DNA of 64,000 nucleotides from Zingiber officinale (Eukaryota; Streptophyta; Magnoliopsida; Zingiberales; Zingiberaceae). Within the stretch, counting starts at the first letter, position 1. Every line of letters begins with the position of its first letter. Under the pieces are notes generated by a model that saw only the letters and a list, made by a program, of their open reading frames with translations, searched no databases and had not been told where the DNA came from. This document shows, one piece after another, positions 47,201-59,499 of this stretch. Location of the stretch: positions 49,198,722 to 49,262,721 of the forward strand of contig NC_056000.1 in NCBI RefSeq assembly GCF_018446385.1. Reading direction: 5' to 3'. A program made the position numbers and the translations under genes.

Positions 47201-50200
47201 TTAATAATTGATAATTGTTAACTATTATGTTTTGTTGATTAATACTTTAATACTAATAATCTAATATTATTAATAAACCTTAACATATGTATTATTGATG
47301 GTTTAATATGGTTTAAATATATAAGTCATTAACTAATAAGCTATAACTATATGTTATTAAGTAATTGTTTCGTACTACTGAGGATTAATTATATAAGGTT
47401 GAGAATTTAAGATAGATATGTGATATTACTTGCAAGGTGGGATAGAATAAAATTAACTACTATTTAAGCAAATAGGTGTAGCTCCAAATGTCGATAAAAA
47501 AATAGAAAATGGGTTAAGATGGTATGAAGATGCTTCGAGGTGAGCAATAAATTCTACGGTTAGTAGAGTAGAATTGATTAGGTAGAAGGTCTAAGGTATT
47601 GGAGACTTTTTTTTTTGTTGATTTATAAATTTTTTTATATGTTTAGAATATTGCTAGGGATATAGCCTGGCATAGAAAGACCCCAATTAAAGGATATGAT
47701 CTATGCAATAAACCTCAAATAGTTGGGACAACTGCATGCTTATAATAAAGATAATATAGGTTATTAATATATTGTTTAACATTTAGTCAACTGATAAATT
47801 CACGCTATTTATGAACTATAAGATATTATTAATAATATGGTTTATTTGTTAAGAATCTTTTATATTTACACACCTTGAATCGTTTTGGAAGCACCTAGGA
47901 TCTTGGACAATATGGGATCTAGGTGCCTTATAGTGCCTTAACAACCCTGCGCTTCTTGTTGGTTGTTCACATTGAATGTGGTAGTGCATGGTCCACCTGT
48001 TTTTTCTTGTATATTTAGGGGTTTGGATTCATTAGTTCTGGAGATATTTTTTCCTTTGGAATTTGTAGTTTTTGGTGGTTTCTTCAGTGATTTTACAGAG
48101 GAATGATATGTGCAAGAGAGTGGCTAGAAGCTATTAGAAACTTGCAAATTAGCGAATATATAGAGTATTTGCTGTAAATGAAATTGGATATAGGATACTT
48201 TACTGAAAATTAATTCCAAAAATGTCACTAAAGCACTTGTTAACAAAGGCATATACAAGATTCACCAAGTTACGTAGCCAAATTGTTAGGAGCAAGTAGC
48301 TTCTTCGCATGAGTACTGCTGCTGCATTTTTCTCTTGGTCATCAATGGCTTTACCCACTTAGAACCACATAAGAATTAACTATTCTGTATTGAGGGATTG
48401 CTTTTTATTAATTGCTTCACATAATTATTCTGTCCATTTTTTTTCTTTTCAAGGTTGAAGGCATTGTCCTTGATCATGGATCTCGACATCCTGATATGAA
48501 GCGGAGGGCAGAAAATTGCTATATCTTGACTTGCAATGTCTCCTTGGAATATGAGAAAAGGTGAATCTTAATCTGTTTCTTCGTCATCTAGTATTTATGA
48601 AAAAAAAAGTTAAAAGAAACTAGTAAATGAGATAATTCAGTTTTTCCATACGTAGAATTTTTATTTGTTGTCATTTATCTATAAATTCATGTGGCTAATT
48701 TGAAAATTGAAAATTACTTCCTCTCTAAATTCCTGGATGCAAACTGAGTATAGTTTTCTTAGTTGCTTTGTAGAAACTCAACTTGTGGTTATTATGTTGT
48801 ATTTTAATACTTCATTCCAATCATTCTATCAATCAACTCCATTGAATCCTTTGCTAACAATTCTTTTTGTGTACAATGTTCATCACATAATGTGATAATG
48901 ATGCCTCTCCCGTGCATTTATGCACCTATACCACAACCAGTCAAGCATTTTGTTTGTTTACAATTTTAGTCCTGATAATCAAGAACCTTACTTCTCATAC
49001 ATGCGGTTGATGTGTTCTCTTTTCAGTGAAATAAATGCAGGGTTTTTTTACTCCAATGCTGAGCAGAGGGAACAAATGGTTGCTGCTGAACGACGTCAAG
49101 TTGATGAGCGAGTAAAGAAGATCATTGAACTGAAAAACAAGGCAAATTAATATTTTCTGAATCCTTCAAATGATCTCGATTCTCATATATTTTCTGTTTC
49201 CTGAAATTCCTCCTTCAATGCAGGTCTGTTCAGGCAACGACAAAAACTTTGTTGTGATTAACCAAAAGGGCATTGATCCTCCATCTCTAGACCTACTTGC
49301 CAGAGCAGGGGTAAATCATGCCCTCACTTAATGACATTTTTTTTTTCTGTTCAAGTTGTACCTAGGTGAAACTTTCAACTTTGCCTAGTTGTGTTCATCA
49401 TGATCATGTTATATCTTCTTGCGCACAAAGCTATCAACGAATATAGCTAGGCTTTTCAATTTGATGTAGATGATATGTAGTATGACCAAAGCTATCAATG
49501 ACGTGTAGTATTCTAAAACAGCTTATTTACGGTGGTGTTTGACTATATAGCAATGGCAGGAATTTATGACATAATCTGCTCTTGCCTTTGCCATATTGTA
49601 TTTTACATTTTTCCGTTTCTAATTCTGTGCGTGAATACTAGTGATGTTTGATTGCTTCAGCTTTTGGTTAGCCATTTTTTCACTTGTTTAATATTTGCCG
49701 CTAGTGATTTTTTTGTAGTCGTGAACAATAAGGATCTATGTTTTTTGCAACATCAACTGCTATTAACTCTCCAGATTTTGTAAACATTACAGAAATATGA
49801 TGTTTATTTTCTTCTTTTCGCGAGTACCTTTAGATTATTGCACTTAGAAGAGCTAAGAGGAGGAATATGGAAAGATTGGTTTTGGCTTGTGGTGGGGAAG
49901 CTATTAACTCCGTCGACGACTTGACGGTTGACTGTCTTGGTTGGGCTGGGCTTGTTTATGAGCATATTCTCGGTGAAGAAAAGTATACCTTTGTGGAGAA
50001 TGTGAAAAACCCTCGCTCTTGTACTATCTTGATCAAAGGTTGCATAATTATTTTGATAACTTCTTTTTTATTAGCCTTTGAAACATATAATTGGAATATC
50101 AACGAAGGTTATTGCCATCTTTATTGTAGGGCCAAATGATCATACCATTGCTCAAATCAAGGATGCTACTCGTGATGGCCTCAGATCTGTCAAGAATACA

Positions 50201-51693
50201 ATTGAAGATGAAGCTGTTGTTCTGGTGAGTTTCAAATATCTGAAATATTTGAAAGAGATGCATGAAACAAGTCGAGATAAACTATTATTGGTCTAGTTTA
50301 GTTGCACTGAAAACCAAGGCTTCTGGCACAAGATAGACAGTAACTAAATGGTGTCCATGTCTGATAAGTTTTGTTTTGTCTAAGCATCAAGGTATGAGTA
50401 ATTCTGCTGCAGAGAGGACAAACAACCATATACTTTCGGTTAGTGGAAATATTACGATCATCAATTTAACAAAATTTTCAACCAATAAATTTGCACTAGA
50501 ACAATTATGATCAAAGATATTAAAAATTAATCAACAAATTATGATGTAAATAAATAAATAAGAGTAGAGAGAATGAGCCAGAGACAAGCTCTAGGGATGG
50601 CTTACAATCCTAAGGTAAAGATTCAGCCTACTCGTGCAGGTTTATCCAATCTTCTACCGATGTTAATCTCTCTACTGGCACACTAGTGCAGAGCTCAAGG
50701 TCGAGCAGGTCTAATACTGTAACATCGAAAATATAGTAGAAAATGAATAGAAGAAATCAACACTTTATTCAACAAACTTTGTTTATAAGGAATATTATCA
50801 ATATCTTTTGGCTAAACACCAACACTAACTAGAGTAATTTAAAACTGCTCCAAGTTTCCTTAACCTACACTGCATTTCCTGAATCTTGTCTTCTATTATT
50901 TTCAACTTGTCTGTGAAATGTCGTCATGGATTTGATTTCTTCTGTTTATGTTAATTGCTAGTCATGCAAATGCTGCATCATATTACTTCGTTTCCACCTT
51001 CTGTTACATATCTTCGAAACTGTAAGCATTGAACAAATTCTGATATTAATATCTTCGCCATCTTGTTTTTGACAGGGTGCTGGGGCTTTTGAGGTTGCAG
51101 CGAGACAGCATTTGATCAACAATGTAAAGAAAACTGTTCAAGGGGTAAGCTGCTCTTATATTTGAGACATCCAACTATCTTGATGTTCGTCTAACATTCA
51201 GTCATCAATAGCGTGCACAAATTGGAGTCGAAGCTTTTGCTGATGCTCTTCTCGTGGTTCCGAAGACACTGGCAGAGAACTCTGGCCACGACACCTTGGA
51301 TGCCATTATTGCAATCTCGGTAAAGGCCTCTCTTGCGATATGCTACACCGATATTTTTCCTGCACAATTCAAGTTAGAATCATGATCTAACCTCTCCATC
51401 ATATATGATTTTAAAGGGTGAGCATGACAGAGGCAACATTGTGGGTTTGAATCTTCATACCGGTACTCCGGTAGATCCACAGATGGAAGGCATCTTTGAT
51501 AACTACTCAGTAAAACGTCAGCTCATAAACTCGGGGTAAGTATTACTGGACACCACTGCCAACAAGTTACTTGATTCTTACTAGCCATTTAACTACTGGT
51601 TCCATTTCTGTTTGCAGACCTGTTATCGCTTCCCAACTGCTTCTGGTGGATGAAGTGATTCGGGCCGGCCGAAACATGCGAAAACCAACATAG
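44242..51693 (+). CDS. CCT6: T-complex protein 1 subunit zeta (CCT6), 15 exons
   Basis: Zeta subunit of the cytosolic chaperonin CCT/TRiC, which folds actin, tubulin and other proteins with ATP. Exons: 44242-44375, 44448-44511, 44606-44741, 45622-45773, 45859-45906, 46354-46446, 48454-48560, 49027-49141, 49224-49310, 49834-50038, 50130-50224, 51076-51144, 51212-51319, 51417-51535, 51618-51693. They total 1608 bases, 535 residues, the usual plant CCT6 length, with phase kept at every junction. Motifs: [11 protein letters not shown] near residue 36, ATP-site GDGTTST at 88-94, LACGGEA near 329-335, [11 protein letters not shown] from 413, and [11 protein letters not shown] near the end. Intron 8 (49142-49223) starts with GC; the other donors are GT. 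Intron 6 (2.0 kb) holds a hAT-like insertion. No damaged codon was seen, so the gene looks functional. Confidence 0.96.
46473..47949. mobile_element. hAT-like non-autonomous element in CCT6 intron 6
   Basis: The left end reads TAGTGTTGTTAAAAGTCTC. The right end, on the minus strand, reads CAGGGTTGTTAAGGCAC, giving inverted ends of the TGTTGTTAA type with CTAGGCAC motifs just inside both. Flanks TTGTTCTT and CGCTTCTT agree at 5 of 8 bases, as an aged 8-base duplication might. No transposase is seen; the interior is AT-rich. Confidence 0.45.
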
Positions 51694-51906
51694 TTCTTGG
51701 GATATCGGATCCAGGTTTGCAAGTTAACATGAACTTGATGTGATTGCGATGTTGGGCTTTGGATGTTCAATGTAATCTGCCATTTTTGTTCAATTTTTTT
51801 TTTCTGTTGGTTTTTGTTTTTGTTTTTAATGATTAAGAAATAATTGTCGTTAAAGTTTTTTAATCATTTTTAAGTTTTGCATTTTTGCTAGAGCTATTAT
51901 GGCATG
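51694..51906 (+). other. 3' UTR/flank of CCT6
   Basis: T-rich sequence directly after the stop, with AAGAAATAA near 51834 as a possible polyadenylation signal. Ends at the solo LTR duplication GCATG. Confidence 0.5.
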
Positions 51907-53526
51907 TGACATGGGTTATAAGTAGTGGAGTCCGTGTAATAATGTGAAAGGGAATATGAGGAGAAGAAGAAGTAAAGAGGTTCGGTCAAGATTAATTCGC
52001 TCGGTGATGTAATCTCGAGTGACCGAGCAGACGTATGAACTTAAGTCATCAGGAGGGAATTGGCTTAGCGCGGTCGGTAGAATAAACTCGGATGAGCGTA
52101 TACATAGGTCGTTCGGTAATATAATTCTGGGCAATCGAACAGACGTACTAACTTAAGTCACTAGGAGGGGCTTGGCTTAGCGCGGTCGGTAGAATAAATC
52201 CGAACAAGCATATACATAACTCGTTTGGTAATATAATTCCGGGCGACCGAGCAGACGTACGAACTTAAGTCACTAGAAGGGACTCGGCTTAGCGCGGTCG
52301 GTAGAATAAATCCGGATGAGCATATACATAGCTCGTTCAGTAATATAATTCCGAGCAACTGAGCAGACATACGAATTTAAGTCACTAGGAGGGACTCGGC
52401 TTAGCACGGTTGGTAGAATAAACCCGGACGACGGGACGAGCATATACATAGCTCGTTCAGTAATATAATTTCGAGCGACCGAACAGACCTACGAACTTAA
52501 GTCGCCAGGAGGGAATTGGCTTAGTGCGATCGGTAGAATAAATTCGAATGAGCATATACATAGTTCGGTAATATTATTTCGGGTGACCGAGCAGATGTAC
52601 GAACTTAAGTCACTAGGAGGGACTCGGCTTAGCGCGGTTGGTAGAACAACGCCGGACGAGCATACTCATAATTTACTCGGTAATGTGATATCGGGTAGGT
52701 ATACCAATACGCACCTTTAGAAGGCTATTAGTATGAAATCAACCTGGCAAAATCCGGTCGGGCATAAGAACACTCACATTCATTAAATCTTGTGAACATA
52801 GCCAGTAAGGAGTATTACAACCAAATATAGGTGATGTATAAATAATATACAATCATATGGCAATTTGGCGGGAAACGACTTCTAGAAACTCCTGTAAATA
52901 TGCTAGACGACAAAGAAGGTACATCTGGGGTACGAAAAAGATTCCTTAAACTATTATTGCAAGTACTTACGTCATCTGAGAACAAACTCTAACAAATCAG
53001 GATCCACTTCATGACTACGAAGGTTGTATGAAGTGGTATAAAAAGGGGAATCTCCTCAGTTGGTCAGGTACGCGCACATTACATTAGTACCGAAACCCTA
53101 GTTTCATTCGAGTTTTTACTGTACTTCTTCTTCCTTCCTATCGACAACAGAGGGAGCTAACTTGAGCGTCGGAGGGTCTAGCCAGGGATTTCCACTCCGG
53201 TCTTAAATCACTGACGTCTAGTTGATTAGCTGCGTGGTGTGCAGGAGACGATAGCGTTCGCCGGGGTCGTGAGCTGGGTTTCCTTTATCGCGGCATTCCA
53301 ATTTGTCAGAGTCTTCCCTAGATCGACTTTGGGTTTCTCCGATCTAGCTTCGACGTGCTATTCCTTTCACTGGGAAGGTATTCTCTGGTTATATTTCTTC
53401 GGATCTCCTTTGGTTTTCTCAGATTCGTAGTGGTTTCTCTTCTCTGAAGTTGTCATCCGCTTATTCTCTAAATTTTTCGTTCGTCGCCTTCAGCTCTTCA
53501 TCGCGTTGCGCTCTCAGACAGGATCA
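51907..53526 (+). mobile_element. solo LTR of a Tat-type Ty3 element with GCATG target duplication
   Basis: Begins TGACATGGGTTATAAG and ends CAGACAGGATCA. Perfect flanks GCATG lie at 51902-51906 and 53527-53531. The end ACAGGATCA and the internal CTTGAGCGTCGGAGGGTC also occur in the Tat LTR at 9195-9352, which ties it to that lineage, though the rest differs. A TATAAAAA box lies at 53037-53044. No internal element sequence is left, so LTR-LTR recombination is the likely origin. Confidence 0.88.
51975..52700 (+). repeat. six tandem copies of a ~112-bp repeat in the solo LTR
   Basis: GGCTTAGCGCGGTCGGTAGA (or a variant) recurs at 52062, 52174, 52286, 52399, 52519 and 52626. Spacings are 112, 112, 113, 120 and 107. 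Each unit also has GACCGAGCAGACGTACGAAC and AACTTAAGTCACTAGGAGGG. Confidence 0.93.
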
Positions 53527-54145
53527 GCATGTTTGGCTTGTATTTTTTTTATTGTTATTTTAGTTTTCATTATTTAAATATAAAATGGTTTTAAAGGTAT
53601 TTTAAAAGTGATATTAAAATATTTGGTTTACGTTCTTAATTAATTAATGTAGCATTATTTCAAATTCCCCCTCAAGGTTTAGAATTCTTGTTACCCTTGG
53701 ATTGTGATTTCGAATTCTACAAAATGCTTCTCTAATTTCTTTTATTTATATTTTCACCCTTAACAAAAATTACTAGGACGAGAACTTATAGTTTTGCCAT
53801 TTAATATATTTATATTCTGCCCAAGAACTCAAGCGACACCTAATAAGATATCTTATATATGTTGAAAATTAATCTCAAGACCAATTAGTTAGGTCAATAC
53901 GTGGGGTTCAAATTTTCAATTATTGATCTAAACATTGTTAAGGTAAAAAAATTCATGGTGGGAAATTGTCTTATGTATTTTAAAAAGAATGAAATATATT
54001 TCTTCCTCGTGGATATAACAATTCCTCTGCGGATATTTTTTATAATATATTTTTCATTCGACCGGATGGAAATCAATTTTCTCTTCCCCTCTTCAATTTC
54101 TCCCGACGTGCTCGCAACCGCAAACATGTCTCACAGCTGCTGGGG

Positions 54146-54372
54146 AGGTCAAATTGTGCAATTCAGATCTTCTGTTCCTAAATTTTTTTATCCTCGTTAA
54201 TAGGACGAATTAGATTACATCTCAAGACATCATGATATTTTTAAGATGTGCAAGTATTCTCGTGATGTGCAAAACATCCTTGAGATGTAATCTGATCCGT
54301 CCGATTGACAAGGAAATACGGGGACAGAGAAATTTAGAGACAGAGGATCCGAACTCCGAATTGTGCAGCTGC
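54146..54372. mobile_element. foldback/MITE-like inverted repeat, ~230 bp
   Basis: Left arm about 54146-54226, right arm about 54279-54372. The innermost 15 bases pair perfectly (AGATTACATCTCAAG at 54212-54226 with its complement at 54279-54293). The outer parts pair imperfectly (AATTGTGCAATTCAGATC / GACGAATT against GTCCGATT and CCGAATTGTGC). The loop holds two ATGTGCAA motifs. Confidence 0.7.
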
Positions 54373-55147
54373 AAGCGATGGCCGTGAGTTGATCTGTCCA
54401 TTTTTTTTTTTTCCTTTTTTGTGTTTGTTATTTGTATTTTTTTAATTTTATTTCTCTCGGATTTCTTTCTTTTCTCTATTCTTTCTCTAACCTTTTTCTA
54501 AGGATTTTTTTTGCCATATTAAATTTGTTTCTCCATATTAAACAGAACATAAATGTCTTTATAAAATAAGCTTCTTTGTTGAAATCCTTATATTCAAATG
54601 GATGAACATATAAAAAAAACATAGAAAATTTATCGAAAATGATATTAAAGTTATTATCTTAGTTAAAATTTTCAAATCAAAGAGCGAGAGTTGTAAGTAT
54701 TTAACCTAAGAACTCCATTACCTACCGATAGAAAGTTTTTCATGAAAAATAGTTTAAAAAAAAAGCCAGATTCAAAAAACTATCATTTCGTTTTCTTTGA
54801 TGGATAAAATATATGCATGTTAAAAAAAATAAAAATAAAAATAATCTTGAGTAAAAATAAACATAAAATTTTCACAAATTCATTTTTCATATTCTAATCA
54901 CTTCACACCATAGAGATTAATATTGCCAATTATGATAAAATAATAATTCAATAGAACCTTTGGCATTGATTGTTGACTGTACGAGTTCTAAGAAATCTTA
55001 TATTAAACATAGGATAGCAAGAAAAAAAATATAAATATTGCATGTAATTATGAATCTAAAGAAACAACTTAAAGGTATGCACGAAATTCCCACAAATACA
55101 GATCCCAAAGTTAGAACAAGAATTGAATCATATTAAATCTATGAGAA

Positions 55148-55281
55148 ATGATATTCATCTAGAAAATTCATAAAGATAGACACATAAATGATGGGACCCA
55201 CAAAAAGTGAAATGGTAGGTTCCATCATTTATGTGTCTATCCTTATGAATTTTCTAGATGAAAATTTTAGATGAATATCAT
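55148..55281. mobile_element. foldback/MITE-like hairpin, ~134 bp
   Basis: Left arm 55148-55196, right arm 55221-55281. About 45 bases pair almost perfectly around GATAGACACATAAATGATGG, with a 24-base loop; one arm has an extra ATTTTAGATGAA-type insertion. No coding. Confidence 0.85.
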
Positions 55282-55809
55282 AGCTCTAAATCTATTATAC
55301 CCAATTTTATTCTAATTGTTTCCACGATTCAAACTCGTGATCATAAAATCACATAGCAGCAAGGCTCCCTTTAATCTAAAGAAACAACCATTGATATATA
55401 AAATCATGATCATCTATGTTTCCAAGTCTACAGCTTAAACTAAAAAACATCATTCCTATCAATCTCAAATGCAGCGAACATCTTAGAGGTCGGCTTCTAC
55501 TAGCAAATCAAAGGAAGGCCGTCTATCTCCAGATTAATCGATGAAACCCGGACACTTTAGATTAGCAATAAAAAAAAAATTGCATGCACAATAAACTAGA
55601 ATTGAATATTAACTCAATTCATAAATTAGGCATGCACAGTAAACCACTGCATTGAGTATTACAACAAGAAGCATAGTTACCACATCGCATCAAGTTGCCA
55701 AAAAATACTCTACCAAGATTAGGAAAGCAAATAGGCAGGAGATACCCAACTGCAAATGCCGCCATAGCAGCAAGTCCTAACCTTCCAATTGTTTGTCGAG
55801 TTAATAATC

Positions 55810-58077
55810 TTACTGGTAACCAGCCACTTCGCCAGGCATCGGAGCCAACTCATTGTTTCCAAACTTTTCCTCATCATAAAATGAAGCGCGCACCACTCTT
55901 CCGCCAAAGAAACGCCCATCAAGGTCAATCAATGACTTTGTCGCGCCCTCTGACCTCTCAAATTGCACAAAGATCCTAACTGCTTCTTCTACTGGGAAGT
56001 TTGGTTCGGTTATCTCAAATATCAACACTCGTGTAACAGTGCCATATTTTGTGCACTCTGATGCGACCTCATCTTCAAGCTCGTCGTCTACTTCTCCTGG
56101 TCCAACCTGAGAAAAATGGTCTCTTTAGCAACCATTTCAATAAACTATTTTTAATCGCCTACGATCCACAAGTTAAGCAAGTGGGAAAAGTTTCACCCGT
56201 TCAGCAGCCATTTCAAATAACCATTATTAATTGTCTATAATCCACAAGTCGAGCATAGCAAGAAACATTTCACTGGAAATATTGACCTAAAGAGATTGCC
56301 AAGTGCTAAAAAATCATAGTGAGAAACAATATTCCAAGACACAGAAGTAACAGTAGTTCAAAAGTGATCTAAAGCAAATATTGAAAAAGTAACATTTTGA
56401 GCTCTCAACCCAAAATTGCTTCAATAAAACAAAAGGTAAAATTTTACTCAAAAAGAATCCAAACAAACCTACAAAATTTTGGAGGGTTGATCCCTAGTGC
56501 CTTAGTGTGTGATATTAATTCTGACCGAAATGGAAGATTTTTTTTCCTCAGCACTACCAACTACTCTTTTACTTGTTACATTGAAAAAAAATACTTTAAT
56601 GCAAAAGGAGCAACAAGACTGCTGTTACAAAAGCCTAATGAGCATTTAGTAGAAAACTATTCTGAAACTTTTAGTGTCCAAATAATTAATTTGACAAGAT
56701 AGAACTGTGTTCAAAAGGAATGCCAAAAACATCGCAAATACACAATTACATGAAATGAAGTCAGCCTTGTGTAAAATGCAAAGTGGATTTGATGAAGTGC
56801 AACCAATTTGAATGATCTTTACCAATAAAATTAAGACAAGGCATAGAATCGCTCCCCAGTCTTCTAAATATTCTTAAATGTGATGTGACCAGAACCATCC
56901 TTCTGGAGAATTGAGTTTTCTAGGAGTTAGACATGCAACGGTCCCTTGCTGATTGAGAACAGAACTATCTCTTAAACTAAGTACCATAGGCAAATAAAAA
57001 CAAGGTGCCTTGATAAAGTATACCGCTGTTAAATTTAACGGCATCTAAAACTAATCAAATTACTGAAGACCCAAATTCACGTGCGGCGCCTAAAGGTTTC
57101 TATGCAAGAAAGTAGACAAATATACTCAACAGAATAATCTTGTATCAGACAGTTGTATGAACAAAATGAACTTCTGTTATTTGAAGCATGCATTTTTTGG
57201 ACTGTCTTACCATGTTTCGTAGTAGTACGACACGAGTGGGTGGGCTGTTCATATTGACACTTTTAACCTTCTTCTCGGATTTAGGCTCACTAGCATTAAC
57301 AATAACCCCAGCTCGCCTATCAGTTTTTTTTGCCATCAAGGGAGTAGTAATACCCTGTTCCTGTTTGCCAAGACCCTGGCCTTCTTTCCAACCCATTTTT
57401 GCCATCATCCTCTGTGCAGCAGTCATTTGTCCACCAGCACCAATTCCCAATCCGGCAGTAGTTGACTTTCCAATGCTAAATCCATCTCCATTTGGAGGCG
57501 GAGAAGGTGATTTTGGAGGAACTCCTCCACTCATGGAAGCACGTCTTTTCCAGGCTTCTTCACCAGATACACTCAGTGATGAGGACCTTGATCGATGATC
57601 ATTATCTTCTCTCTCTGCAGCTTCCTGTTCCCTTCGTTCCCTCTCCTTCTCCCTTTCCTCCTCTTCCCGGCGTCTCCTATCTAGTTCCCGCTTCATTTCT
57701 GCCTCTGCAACCCTTTTCTTCTTCTCTCTCCTGTACTCCTCATAATCATTTGGCCTAGCAGGATCATATTCCTCGATGACTGTTGATGTCACGCCAACAA
57801 GAGCTGGCTGAAAAGCTGGGCCTTTGGTATCATTTTCTAGCAAAGATGGTGGAGTGGAAGCACTCAGTGGCCTTGGTTGTGGTGTGATTGAACTTTTAGC
57901 TTTGATCTGTAACTGTTGATTCCTCAAAATAGATTGAGGTGGTGAGAATACAGTTGACTGCTTTCGCAACGTGGGCGGAGCCATCTTTCCACTGCTTGAC
58001 CAAACAGATGAACTGTTGCTTCTCTCCTCATCAGCTGCTGCAGGAGGAGGAAGGTCTCCATAAAGTCCACCCAACAT
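55810..58077 (-). CDS. DRT111: SPF45/DRT111-type splicing factor (G-patch and U2AF-homology RRM)
   Basis: Coding exons 58077-57211 and 56106-55810 (minus strand) join CATG|GTAAGA...CTCAG|GTTGG in phase to 387 residues, the length of Arabidopsis DRT111 (also called SFPS/RSN2). Nuclear factor acting in 3' splice-site choice, with roles in light and abscisic-acid responses and an older DNA-damage tolerance annotation. Domains: N-terminal MLGGLYGDLPPP; Arg/Glu-rich coiled region at 118-160; Ser-rich patch at 162-195; G-patch at about 220-250 (MAKMGWKEGQGLGKQEQGIT); RRM from 281 to the end with U2AF-homology R-x-F (RFF, 354-356). An intron in the 5' UTR runs 59367-58093 (CAG|GTATGT...TTATAG); the upstream noncoding exon ends at 59368. 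No lesion seen. Confidence 0.95.
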
Positions 58078-58092
58078 TTCTCTTTCAACTCC

Positions 58093-59367
58093 CTATAACA
58101 AATAAAGAAAATATCAGTATCCTAAGATGTTCAAACTGAAATCTGAAAAACTTATTCCATGAATCAAATTAGTTAACCAATAAATTGTACATGATTGCCC
58201 AAAACTAACTCATGAAACTCAATACCTGAACCTCCATGACTAATTGTCTAGAACCTAGTTTAAAACTTTACTTCACATTCTTTTTTTCACTTTGCAACCA
58301 ATTAAAAATCTCGTCTGTGTTGGAATGAATTTTTCTTCTATATTTTTTTAATTCGAGTTAAGAACATGCTAAATTCAATTTTTTAACATTTGTTTCTTCT
58401 TTTAAGAAACAAAGACCTATGAAAAACTATGCTTTAAGAAGGCAAGTCTGTATTGTAGAGACCAGAGCACGAGATGTTGATGATACTTTATGCTTGCGAT
58501 TGGTTGAGGTCTACTAGTGTTAAAAGTCAGCACATCCCAATGTGGAAGGCGGTGTTAAGTATTATGTGAGGTTAAAAAGATGCCAAAGTTAGGATAGCAT
58601 CAGCAGAAATCTAGAGTTGGCAATTGCTGAAAATGGGTTGTGGTGTAGAGGGACAATAGGATTGGTGGTTTTACAAACATGTTGATGAGTAATGATATGC
58701 AGAGAGAAATCTCAAGGAAAAGCTCAGGGATAGACACAAATCACTTTATGTGTCTATCCCTTAGCTTTTACTTGGGATTTTTTCCCTCTGCATATCATTT
58801 TTCCATGTTGATAGGATCCTAGATTTTATCATAAATAATATAAACAGGAAGAGAAGAATAGGGATGATCACTTACAGGGATTCAAGCTCCAAATCTCTGA
58901 TGGATAATTAAAGTATTTGATAGCAAAGAAAAACACAAGGTAATAATTATAGATGTTCAAGAGTGTCATGCTGCCTACAAATAGATAAAACTCATTCCAG
59001 ACACAACAACAAAAAAAAACTTTCAATCCAATAAGTAATTGACAGAATCGTATCACTTTTACTGATATTTCACAAACTTATCCTCAAAAAGTAACCTATC
59101 AGATAATTGAATTCTTAAAAGAAGATGCACATCAAAGTAATTTATCCCAAAATTAAAAATTTTAATTAGAATCCAACGTTGCGATAGAAAAGCAATCGTG
59201 GCTTGCCCTAGGTCAGAATGGTACAAGTGATGCGGAATTATATAGTATAAAAGATCCTGGAATTAAGACGTGGACAGCAAAAAGGGGGGAGAATAGAAAA
59301 GATTGGAGAGCCTAAGGGTTTGACGGGAAGCCGGATTTGATAAGAAGATGAAGTAAGTTTTACATAC
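58093..59367 (-). other. 5' UTR intron of the DRT111 gene
   Basis: Minus-strand donor CAG|GTATGT at 59367 and acceptor GTTATAG|GGAG at 58093. Contains the hairpin at 58691-58800. The noncoding first exon upstream is GC-rich and reaches to roughly 59500. Confidence 0.75.
58691..58800. mobile_element. foldback/MITE-like hairpin in the DRT111 5' UTR intron
   Basis: Arms 58691-58739 and 58746-58800 pair over about 48 bases with small mismatches around GGGATAGACACA and ATGATATGCAGAG, with a very short loop. The core GGATAGACACATAAA is shared with the hairpin at 55148-55281, 3.5 kb away. Confidence 0.85.
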
Positions 59368-59499
59368 CTGCTAGGGCAAGACTTCGTCGGGACGCTGTTC
59401 GCCTCCTTCCGCTGCCGCCGACGCAGACGCCGCGCGAGATCGAGTAGTGCAAGGGAAAGAGGAGACGAGATCCTCTGTCCGCCCCGTATTCCTTCGCCA

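Larger units (their letters stand above)
53532..55809. other. intergenic DNA between CCT6 and DRT111 with two foldback elements
   Basis: AT-rich. Contains the foldbacks at 54146-54372 and 55148-55281, described separately, and the 3' flank of the minus-strand gene ending at 55810. No further gene seen. Confidence 0.65.

Noticed and set aside
49867-50139. Separate gene starting at [12 protein letters not shown]
   Set aside because: It is exon 10 of CCT6 read through into its intron.
57188-57758. Plus-strand frames over DRT111
   Set aside because: Antisense shadows of a strongly supported minus-strand coding exon.
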